NCBI GenBank assembly: GCA_013397695.1
Contig: VYZI01000242.1
Location: 655,822-719,821 of the forward strand
Length of the DNA: 64,000 nt
Direction: 5' to 3'
Origin: Centropus unirufus
Taxonomy: Eukaryota > Chordata > Aves > Cuculiformes > Centropidae
This document shows, in pieces, positions 38,601 to 48,500 of this stretch (its first letter is position 1; every line of letters begins with the position of its first letter). The position numbers and the translations under genes are program-made. The notes beneath the pieces are model-generated. The model was not told the DNA's origin and made no database searches. It saw nothing but the letters and a program-made list of their open reading frames with translations.

Positions 38601-39836
38601 TCTGCATTATTTCCTTATTGAATTGAATCCCTATCTGTAAGCTGGACCAGAATGCCATAGAATAGTAAATGTAAAACTAGTAGGCAGTGGACATAGGTTT
38701 TGAGAATACAAGACTTAACCATGTTCTCTTTTGGGCAATTTTTTTTATATTCTTTAACTAATTGATAAATGTAGTGAGTGAGTCTGCTCCTCTCGTTGAG
38801 TTGCTCTGAACACCAGTATGTACATTTCTTGGGAACAAGCAGTCCCATCCTTTCCTTCTTTCTTTCATCAGCTTCATTATAGACAGTATCTGCGATCACA
38901 AAACAAGAAAGCTTGTGCTTGTACCTCTCCTTTCCCTTTACTCCTTCCTCTGTGCTGCAGGACAGCAGTAGCGTGGCGTATTGCCCAGCTAAAAGGTTAT
39001 CAAGCCTGAATTTGTTACACCCTGGGATTTTGGCAGACAAGCATTCACAACCACAATAGAAGTACATGGCTCATCACCACATGAAGCTAGACATCCTGAA
39101 AAGATATATGATATTGGATTGGTTTTCTTGTTGCTCTGCAAACAATAAAACAGGCTTAAGCTATGCCGTATGATACTCCCTAATTGACAGCTTTTCCAAG
39201 GTTCATTTGTTAACTGAGAGCATGACATGTATTGAAGTTGTTTCTTCATAATGCATTTGACATTAACAGGAGAAGCTGTCGAACGCCTCAGACATTAACA
39301 TCTCAGCAATAAGGTACTTCGCCTCCAGTTTTGACTTTCCAACTAGTGATTTTATCTTTGCAAGGATATTTGGAATGAGCATATGAGACAACAGGAGATA
39401 AGAAAAAAGCTTAAATATATCTTCCAAAAGAAAATCTGTGAGAAAGTATTTTTCCTGCTTGGAAATTTACCTGAGTTTTATGGTTCAAGTCTTCTTTTCT
39501 CTTTTGGTATAAAACCTTGGTTTCTTGCTTGAGAAAGTGCTCACTAAATACTCATTCGGTTTCAGAGATTTCTTTCATTTTTGTACTTAAATAGGCATCT
39601 ATGATTTTATTATAGTGATGAACAGTGTGAGTAAAAGATATGCTCAAGGGTTTAACTAACCTGTGCTTCCAGAAGAGAATAAAATAAAACCCCGAAGAAA
39701 CTTCTATTTCAAAGAATCCTAACCTTCTCCCAGATTAGGCCCATTCAAAGAATAATTGACCTATGTAGAAGAAACTGCAGGGTGATTTCTCCACTATTCC
39801 TATCACTGTTTTGCATTTGATGTTTTCTTGTAGATA

Positions 39837-41550
39837 TTAGGTTGGTGCAGAAATAATTGTGGTTTTTAACTGTCAACTTTAAAGCAGTATAACTCAGTTT
39901 AGAATAAAATTTATTAATCAGAATAAGAGCCGTGAGAATCTATGCGTCTTTGCTAATGAGAAGAAAGTCTACTCTGAGCAAGGAAGGCTGGGGTCCTGGA
40001 ACTGTTGGATTCTTTTGGAGTGTCCATCTGCTTGAGAGAATGATGGCACTATAGAGGGATATGGACAGGTTGGATCAGTGGTCTAAGGTCAGTTGTATGA
40101 GGTTCAACAAGGCGAGGTGTTGGGTCCTGCACTTGGGCCACAACAACCCCATACAACATACCAGCCTGTGGAAGAGTGACTGGAAAGCTGCCTGGCCGAA
40201 AAGGACCTGGGGACTGTCGGTCTCCAGCCAGCTGAATATGACCCAGCACCGTGCCAAGGTGGCCAAGAAGGCCAGAAGCATCCTAGCTTATATCAGAAAT
40301 GGTGTGGAGATGTGATTGTGCCCCTACACTTGGCACTGGTGAGGTCACAATTTAATTACTGTGTTCAGCTTTGGGCTTCTCTACAGAAAAACAGACATTG
40401 AGCTGCTGAGCGTGTGCAAAGAAGAGCAACAAAACTGAAGAAAGTTCTGGAGCACAAGTCTTGTGAGGAGTTGAAGAAGGAACTTGGGCTGTTTAGTTTG
40501 GAGAAAAGGAGGCTGAGAGGAGACCTTATTCTTTATAACTACTTGAAAGGTGGTTGTAGTGAGGTGGTTTTTAGTTGGTTTATTCTCCCAAGTAACAAGT
40601 AATAGGACAAGAAGAGAAGGCCTCAAGTTATGGCAGGGGAGGTTTAGATTGGATATTAGGAAATACTACCTCACCACAAGTTGTCAAACATTGGAATAGG
40701 CTTCCCAGGGAAGTGGTTGAGTCACCACCATCCTGAAGGGATTTATGAGACATGTAAGACATGGAATTTAGGGACATGGTTTAGTAGTGGACTTGGCAGT
40801 TGGACTTGATCTTAAAGGTCTTTTCCAACATAAATGCTTCTGTGTTTTGAGCTGCTGCTTGGCTGTGAAAACCTCGCAATAAGTTGTTGATGTGCTTGAA
40901 AATGTGGTAATTGGTGGGAGAGAGTTCTGGTGACTAAACTGGGTGAGGTAGAGTTTCATAGCCCAGTTCATGCACAGTAATTTGGGATACATGTGGCTGG
41001 GCACTGCAATGGAGAAGAAGTGGTCTTTTTCAACTGACCAGTGTTAGACATAAGCGTTAAACTTCTTGGTGCATTTTTTTCCATTTCCTGGCAATAAATA
41101 CTTCCCTGCTGTGATGATTTCACCAAGATTCAAGAGGTTGTAGTGAATTATTCCACTTGCTGACGTTCTTTTGGTGCAGCTTCTATTTGAGGAAGTGTTC
41201 TAGTGCCTCACGTCAGTCCAGCCACCACACAGAATGCCGTCAGTTGTCATACAGAATCCATTTTTCATCACACGTCACAATAAGAAATGGATTGGTTATG
41301 TTGCACAAAAGAAGTGCAGAGCAGACTTCATAACAGCAGGGTTTTGTATTTTCATTCAGCTTATGCTTCACCCATTTGTCAAACTTTCAATTTTCCAGTT
41401 TAGTAAAATTGTCAAACAGCTGTTGAATGGTCACCATTTAGTTCTTCTACAAACTCTTGAGTTGTTTTGCCTGGGTCCACTTCCATACTGGACCATAATT
41501 GATTGTTAGCTGTCACTGAAAGACACCCACAGTCCTCCTTGATAATTACA
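39837..41550 (-). mobile_element. degenerate mariner (Hsmar1-type) transposon, interrupted by a CR1
   Basis: The left end, TTAGGTTGGTGCAGAAATAA, follows a TA at 39835-39836 and nearly equals the terminal inverted repeat of the Hsmar1/MADE1 mariners. The insertion target of mariners is TA. On the minus strand, pieces of the transposase are readable right to left. VDPGKTTQEFVEELNGDHST lies near 41430-41490, KFDKWVKHKLNEN near 41350-41385, VTCDEKWILYDN near 41240-41280, and LLLHCSAQPHV near 40985-41025. A frame-shifted 'PTNYHIFKHINN' block follows near 40880-40920. A C-terminal tail remains near 39920-39965. Several stops and frameshifts break the gene. The first catalytic Asp (in CDEKW) is kept at codon 41267-41269. 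The second, expected in LLHDN, reads Cys at 41006-41008. The N-terminal DNA-binding part and right inverted repeat are not seen. Confidence 0.88.
39985..40846 (+). repeat. CR1 LINE, 5'-truncated, inserted in the mariner
   Basis: About 860 bases of CR1 in sense with TPK1. The left part encodes the ORF2 C-terminus, including MRFNKARCWVLHLGHNNP (40097-40150) and later AKVAKKARSILAYIRN (40253-40300). It then runs through GGCACTGGTGAGGTCACAAT, GACATTGAGCTGCTGAGCGT, TTTAGTTTGGAGAAAAGGAG and GGTTTAGATTGGATATTAGG. It ends TTGGACTTGATCTTAAAGGT and TCTTTTCCAACATAAATGC. Mariner sequence lies on both sides (to about 39982 and from about 40835), so this LINE landed in an already present mariner. The copy has only scattered changes from the CR1 type, so it is moderately young. 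Most of ORF2 is absent. Confidence 0.93.
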
Positions 41551-42173
41551 AGATAAATTTATCTTAGGTATACAAAAAATGTGGTTTATTTGCACTTTGT
41601 TGTTTTTCCTTAGTGCAAGCATGTTCCTCTAAATGTTTAGTTTAAATTCTCTAGCACCTAGTTAAGTTTCTGCCCATATTCTCCCTTCTGGGAAGAGTAT
41701 GTGGATGGAGAAGTGCATGAAATTTTACAGATTATGTCAAAATAGCGAAGGAGTTTCAGTGGTGCTTTGACTAACATTGTTTAGTAAGTGAAACACAGCT
41801 GTTTAGATAAGGAAAAAAAAAAAGAATGAATGGGTCAGGACACCTTCATTTCATAGGAGTAAAAAGCCTAGCTTTGACAGAAGGAACCTCTTCAAAGAAT
41901 GCCAGAGAGAAATGAGCAAAGCCAGATTCTGCTTAGAAAAGCCCAGAAACAAACTTTTCAAAATCCCTGAGGTCTGGAATGCTAGCACATGTCTCTGATC
42001 CCTCTGTAAATATCAGCAACCTGAATTCCTGCAGCCAAATATTTCTGAGCCTTTGGGGGACATTCTGGACCTATCTCCATCTAAGTGCTTTCTGTTTTAT
42101 TTGCGGGGTCTGTTAGCAAATGCTGTTTGGGTTCCTGACGAGTGCTGACTCCAGGGGCCCTTCTGTCTTACAG

Positions 42174-42285
42174 GGTAAGCATAAGCTGCATGTGGACACA
42201 GGACTGGAAGGTGACTGGTGTGGCCTCATCCCCATTGGGAACTCCTGTGAGAGCGTAACCACGACAGGCCTCAAATGGAACCTGA
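42174..42285 (+). CDS. TPK1: TPK1 internal coding exon (thiamin-binding domain part)
   Basis: The exon is 112 bases, 37 codons plus one base. It enters in phase 0 after TTACAG and leaves in phase 1 before GTAAGT at 42286. The translation opens GKHKLHVDTGLEGDWCGLIP, passes IGNSCESVTTTG and closes LKWNL. By alignment from memory it covers human TPK1 residues 168-204, with the split codon supplying residue 205. This is the start of the C-terminal beta domain of the enzyme, which forms the thiamin pocket across the dimer interface. The conserved Trp in GLKWNL belongs to that pocket in known structures of the family. The open frame reads on through the donor to 42392, but the read-through sequence (after the S of NLS) is not TPK-like, so I end the exon at the donor. 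Identity is very secure. The next exon, encoding the NDVLAFGT-type C-terminus, is not in the window. Confidence 0.96.
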
Positions 42286-44744
42286 GTAAGTCAGATACCT
42301 CTGGGACGGTGGGTTTGCCTAAATGCCTTGCATTTCTGAAGGTGGAACATGGCATTGAATCTCTGCCAGGCCATTTTTTTCCTAGAAATTAATTTTTAAA
42401 ACAAGAAAGAGAAATATATTTAAACCTGTGATACTGCAGGCAGAAATGTGTTTTCCATTTGGGGGACATTGTACTGTTTAAATAGAATATTTGTTCAGGT
42501 CATGATGCATTTCCATCTTGATACGTTGCCCTCCAGGGAGGGGAATCTGTGAGTGCCTAAACTCCTGGTTATAACCCATTAAGTTACAACAGACAAATAA
42601 CGTGATACAGATTATTAAAGCTACCTCACTTTCCCTGAAGTGCTTCACATATATTGTCTGTTTGTCAACTCTGAATGAATAGATTTCTTTCTTATTTTAA
42701 AGTAGTAAAAGATACACTTGATGTAGAACGGGGACACTTATCTGTAGAGAATGGAGATTTCTTGACCAAAAAAAGTTTAAACAGTCTTTAGCCTCCTGCT
42801 CCCTCCTCCCACACTGAGTCCTTCGGGATGTATTTACTTGGGAAAATAACAGGGTATTTTAGATAAAGATTTACTAAAATTTAAGGAAGGCGAAGCAATA
42901 ATTGAGAGCCTCAGATCTTCTAGTCTGATATACATGGACAAGACTGTTGATCCGCCCCATGTGGAAAGAGGCACATGGTTCTCACAGTGTGCAGTTGCAG
43001 TGTCTCCCTTGCCTAATAATTAATCTGAGGTTCTTGCAGTGTTCCAGCCAGTAGAACACGTGCTAGTCTAGGGAGTGTCTCGTTCCAACTGAGGGTTTAA
43101 GCACCTGCAGTTAAGGAGGTGGCAGGTATTAGTAGCTTACTAAGAGTAAAAGATATAAATATGGCATCGATTTCAAGACAGGCACTTGCCAGATGATGTC
43201 TGGCTAGTAATGTTTTCCTTCTTTTAAACTGGATTATAAGAGCTGAATGTATTGCATAAGGGACATTCTCTTAATCTGAAAGAGTTAAATATTTTCGTTT
43301 ATACTGATAAGTACAGTTGACAAGTAAGCAACTGGATCTTTGTGTGCCCATCTTCTGTTGTGCAATAAATTTTGTGGCTGGTTTTACTGAGGGCCCCTCA
43401 TTTCTCTGTCAAGGTTCTGCCCTCCAGAGTGAAGTAAGTTCAAACCAGTTGCATGCTAATGAAGAGAGAATCTCTGAAACTTGGGTCATTTTGCAAAAGC
43501 ATGCGGATCAAAATGCGGTAGATGCTGTAAGGTTGCAGTTCTTTCTTGTAGTCTTGGTTATTAGTTTAAAAAACAAGTTACTTTTCAGAAGCATCAGATT
43601 TTTTTCTCAGTTTGGGGACATGAATGTCATCAACTACAAGGTGCTCATTAGAAAGATGGAAGTTTAAATATGGTTTGTCTGCTCCCACAAATTACACAAC
43701 TTTTTCACTTCTAAATTATGACTGCCTGATCTGTCGGAAGCTAAGGGGAAAGGGGCTACTAGTCTAGCTGTGTCAGGTGGAGGGGAAGGCAGTGGGAAAT
43801 GCAAGGTTAAATAGGAAGTTTGTATCTAGGATCGGGTTGAGATATTAGGTTTTTATTGATGTTTATAGTTCTAGTGCTATAAAAACATGCTTCACATTTT
43901 TTTTTTTCATAGCGACATACGGACCTACATGGATTTTTATTATACTTAACTCAGTCTTTTTTTTTTTCTTTTTCTGGGGGATAAAAATTTATTTTAGTGA
44001 CTGTTTCCTACTTGTTTCACCTTAACCATATCTGCTTCTCCCAGGGCTTGTTTCTGTCTGTTTCCAAGAGGAAACCTCAGACTTCTACAGAGTTTTCCTT
44101 AGTAATGTGTGCACTACACCTCGTTACGGGCTTCACTTTCTGTTTCAGTATTCATGTTTCTCACAGATCATAGTTCCTTCCTTTATTTCTTTTCATTATC
44201 ATCACAGGCATATACATGCAAACATAATCTGGTGTTCCTTGAAGTTGTTTGATCTATTTAAGACACCAAGGTCAGCACAACCTGAAATACTCATGCCCAA
44301 GTGACTAGAGGTAACCTTTACTTATGCAAATACAGATTTTTAATCAGGTTATTGTTCAGGTACTGATAAAAGAAATCAAATTGTAGTTGCATCCCCCAAA
44401 CGGGAAACCAGTTTCCCAAATACAACATGTGGTTTGTTGTGACTTGGTTGGATTTTTTCCCTAATTAATAAGCCCAACATTCAAGTCTGATTTTAGCTTT
44501 CATTGTGTTCATGACTTCTGTGCTGCTTGTAGCTTTGCAGTTACTTTAAAAATGTTAGACCTCCTATAAATTGTGATAGAAAAGGCAAAGGCTCATGGGG
44601 GAAGAAAAGGGAATGAGAAGATACTGAAGTGTGACATGAATGTCACTGTTGCTGCTGATGGCTGGCAGTGGCAGTTTTCCTTATTCTTTTGTTAATGGCA
44701 CTCTGAGCACTCACCTCGATGCAATAAGAATCCTCAGAGCCTTC

Positions 44745-44815
44745 AAGAGGCTGAACAAGCCCAGTTCTCTCAGCTTGTCATAGCAGAGGTGCTCCAGCCC
44801 TCTGTTCATCTTCAT
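44745..44815 (-). repeat. CR1 internal fragment
   Basis: CAAGAGGCTGAACAAGCCCA, followed by GTTCTCTCAGCTTGTCATAG and AGAGGTGCTCCAGCCCTCTG, is the reverse complement of the CR1 segment 'ctggagcacctctcctatga...aggctgagagaactgggcttgttcagcct'. Only about 70 bases remain, and neither end of the element is present. Confidence 0.75.
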
Positions 44816-45540
44816 TTTTGTAAACTGTGATTTTAGATACATTTTCTTGTCTAAAACATGAAAGAAATGGCAATTTTAAGCCAACCCATGACCTTAAAGG
44901 CCTACTTCTCCAGTTTGTTATGGAATTAATTGAATATGACCTAATAAATGTGCTTTTAAAAAGGAAGTTTTGAGTCCTATGGCACAGGAATAGTTGTGCT
45001 ATATAGCTAAAGAATAGCTAAAAATATTTCATTTCAGTGTTTGGGCAATAAACTAATTCCAGAATTTCAGTTCTTTCTGAACAGTCAAAAATTATGTGTT
45101 TGATGGGAGGGGAGCTCTCATTTTTGCAAACAATAATTTCCATCAATTCAAAATTCAAATAACACTGATTACGAGAAAGAGCTGGCTTTGCATGAAGGTT
45201 TTGAATGTTTAACACCGATGTCTATTTGAGCATACCTAGATTAGTCTACTGATTGAAAGTTGTAAAGCCTTCAAGAAGTAGTCAAATGTTATCTGTGTCT
45301 AATTTTCAGGTCCTGTCAAGAAACTTCATAGCCTCTGAATAGAAAAAGACAAGAATAAATATCTAAGACAGAAGTTGTATTGGACTTGAGAGTAGGCTAT
45401 CAAAGGTCTCATTCTGATGGCTGAGTCAGATATACCTAAAATCTGGAAACTATTCTGCCGGCAGAGGAACAATGATGTCTTGATTGCATTTTTAATATTG
45501 CAAAATTCAGAACTTTTTTGTGTGTCTCTGTGAAGACGCA

Positions 45541-45580
45541 ACATGTATGCATGCTTTTATGCATGCTTATCTTATCTTAG
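45541..45580. repeat. short tandem duplication of a TATGCATGCTT unit
   Basis: TATGCATGCTT occurs twice, at 45546-45556 and 45559-45569, followed by CTTATCTTATCTTA-like repeats. ATGCAT and GCATGC are each self-complementary, so the block can pair with itself in either strand. It is probably slippage-derived. Confidence 0.6.
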
Positions 45581-48500
45581 TTATTTGCTAGTCCTTGGAA
45601 CAAAAAGAGCTTTCATTTATTTTAATTCTCATCTTCTGGGTGAAAGAACTTGGAGGAGAAAGTGGAAAATTGATTAGAAAAAAATTTTTATCCATACTTG
45701 CTATTGTGCAGCACACATTCAGAACACATTATAAACATATTCTTTCCACTCCCAAAGGGATACAGATATTTTCTCTATTAAAATCTGATTTATAGCACAG
45801 GAATCAGATAATGCTTTATCTGATTTGACTCACCTGGCTGCTTGCTGAAAACAGCCCCTATGTCTAATAAATAAATAACGAAAAATCCAATATCAAACAG
45901 AATTACTCAGCATTCTTCATTAGGTCCTCAGTGGTGCTTTCATGGAAGTTGAATAAGAATGAAAGTAGAAATCAGTTGCACTGTTCGTCATAGAAGAAGT
46001 TGGAAGGTAATGGTAGGCTTTTCTAGGGTATAGTTCTGTTTCTAGGAAATTACTGTAGAAAATAGTCTTGCCGACTAATTTCCTCTTCATTCCTATGGCC
46101 TTTGATGAGCTGCATGTCATACCTGTACTGAAAATACCAGCATGTATGTGTGTGGATGTGATTGTGCTTCCCAGACAATTTTCATGTAAATTTGCTTCTT
46201 TGGGCAGGAAGTTAAATTGCTGTAAATTACTACCATTCAAAAGAGCGCCACTGTCATTTCACTTCAAAAAGAAATAGCAATAACAATGGGGGCAAGACCT
46301 TTCTAACTGTAGCAACAGAGCATCCACTGACTGCTAACTACACAGATGGATAAACAGGATCCAAAATGATTTGGATGCTGTTAACATTGTTAGTAAAATT
46401 GAGATGTTTACACTGTTCTTTTCAGTTTTGCCTTATCAGGGCTTTGTTGATGTTTCCTCATGAACAGAACAAAAATATTGCAAAAGCAGTGAGGTTTTAT
46501 GTCTTAGAAGAAATTCGAAGTTGAAAAGACAAAAGAAAATTAGTACCTCCCTCCTTAAAGAAAAGTCACAGGGCAAGAGACTGCTCTGGAAAAGGCTGTG
46601 AATTAGTACAAGGGGTAAGAATTTGTGTGTTAGATGAAACTGTTTGTATAAACATTATGTATCCTGTTCCATAATTGGAATTGTTTGCGTGGCACATTTT
46701 CCTGCCCAGTTCACTCTGACTGGAGCAAAGTGGTGCTCCCAGGACTAACTCTGTTTTTACTGGCAGAGTGAAAACCTTCATGACTGGATTCCCCGCTCTT
46801 CTGCCTTCCTCTCCTTCCCTCCCTTCTTACCTTCTTCACTCATCAAAGACTACCAGTCCATCAGCTGGGATTGATCTTCAGAGTATTTTTTCCCTTATTC
46901 ATTGCAGCTGTGAGACCCTGGGCAGGACCGGGTGACAGAAATGCTGCTGCTGCTCCCAGAGCCTTGGGTGGTTTTGATCTTTTGTGAGCTATTTGCCTGC
47001 AGGAGTAGCACCGTCTGCCTTCCGGGGTCACATCACTTATTACAAGGCAAGGCCTGCTGAAATACTTTTCCAATAAAGCAGATGTTCGGATGGTGGCAGC
47101 CTGGCTTCCCACTGGTTTACTGCAAGTCAGCAAAAGCAACAATGAGGGCATTGCTTAGCATAGCATGAAATGATTTCGAACCAAAAAGACATTTGGTGTA
47201 CATTAAAGGACTGATGAATACAGAGCTCAGTTGTGCTGTGCCTCTAAAGCTGTATTTGCACTTTTTCCTGAGCAGCAGCTTGAAAACTCAGTTAAACTTT
47301 GTGAAGAGGCATTAGATGGGGATTTTAGGTCACACATTCAAGTCCATTTCAATGGCTTTCAACAAATATTTGGAATTGGTGGGAGGGGGATTTAGTTCCA
47401 AGTCTTCTGAGTCTTGATATTCAGTTTGGAGAGGCTGCTGTAAGGTAATAAAAAGAGGCTCTCACAGTGTTGGGGCAGCACTGCTGCTGTAGGACTCCAC
47501 TTATAGAAAAATTCATTGTGAACACCGTAGTTCTGAACTAGCTCAAGCCACTTTCAGCACTGAGTGTAGCCTAGCTAGATGACTGTTTTTAACAGGAAAT
47601 AGGGAGTGTATATATGATCCTTCCATGCAGCAATGTTAGGCAGTAATTGCCCGGAAAAAGTAGAATTAAAAAAAAAACTCAACTTTTCCAGCACAGCTGT
47701 GTACGAAGCAGATGGCTCTCTAGAACCTAAGTAAAGCCATCCTGAAGTAAGCTGGAAACACTTCTTCATGTCCAGCTACATTGCCATGGCACATTGCAAC
47801 TATGGAAATTGATTTCATTGTTAATATAGAGGTGAGAGGGTTGTCAAGAGAGCAAAATACTTTCCATAGTATCTCTTTTGTTACTTCAGTCTTTCCTTCT
47901 GTTGATTGAAATGTGCTGTGGAGGTAGGAGGAAATGGGTGCTGTGCTTCATCCCAGCTTTGCTGTAGACAATCCTCATCTCTCTGGTGGCAGTAGGATGG
48001 TGAGAGTACTGAAGCCACACGAAAATCCAAAGCATCTTGCGGCTACTAAAGGATAGGTGTTATGAAGACCAAGCACCTTTCTGGGGAAGAGACTGGTCTG
48101 CTCAGGGCCGGAAAGCTACTGCTTAGATTGATGAAGGTGGGTCCAAAGTAATTCTGTGGATTTCAGTGGTGGCTCCGAGTTTTCATTAGGGGGTGTGGGG
48201 AAAGAATTTCACCAAAAAGAGATACCTTTGAGTTTATGCTAAAGACATTTAGCCTTAAAGGCATACTCATCGGTCAACCTGCCCATATGGATACTGGGAA
48301 ATCATCGCATTTAGACAATTGCAGAGGCAAAGCTGAAACATAGTAGTGTACTTAAATGAAAGTCATTGAAAAATTGGCCAGAGCACAAATGCTTGTTTGT
48401 CATATCCCTCGCAAATATACTTTAATTGTTTTCATATTTAAATGCCCCAAATCAGCCATAATAAATGTAAATGTCACACTGTCAAGAGATTTCAAAAAAC

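Larger units (their letters stand above)
1201..42173 (+). other. TPK1: TPK1 intron (~41 kb)
   Basis: A complete intron between the two TPK1 exons, from GTAAGT at 1201 to TTACAG ending at 42173. Its phase is 0: the last codon before it is CCT (Pro) and the first after it is GGT (Gly), giving the family sequence LLQP-GKH. It contains the CR1 copies, the mariner element, the simple repeats and the SINE-like remnants listed separately. The long stretches between those entries (for example 1.3-5.2, 11-19, 33-39.8 kb) show only scattered short open frames of chance size and no feature I recognise. Confidence 0.92.

Noticed and set aside
41574..41600. TTAGGTATACAAAAAATGTG as a second mariner end
   Set aside because: It is in the direct, not inverted, orientation and matches only the first five bases well; probably coincidence.
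42286..42392. Open frame continuing past the second TPK1 exon
   Set aside because: A consensus donor GTAAGT lies at 42286 and the read-through sequence no longer matches TPK1; it is intron.
43317..43667. 116-codon plus-strand open frame, as a possible TPK1 downstream exon
   Set aside because: Its translation does not resemble the NDVLAFGT-type TPK1 C-terminus or any other family I know.
45920..46240. 106-codon minus-strand open frame
   Set aside because: No domain, no conserved motif and no neighbouring signals.
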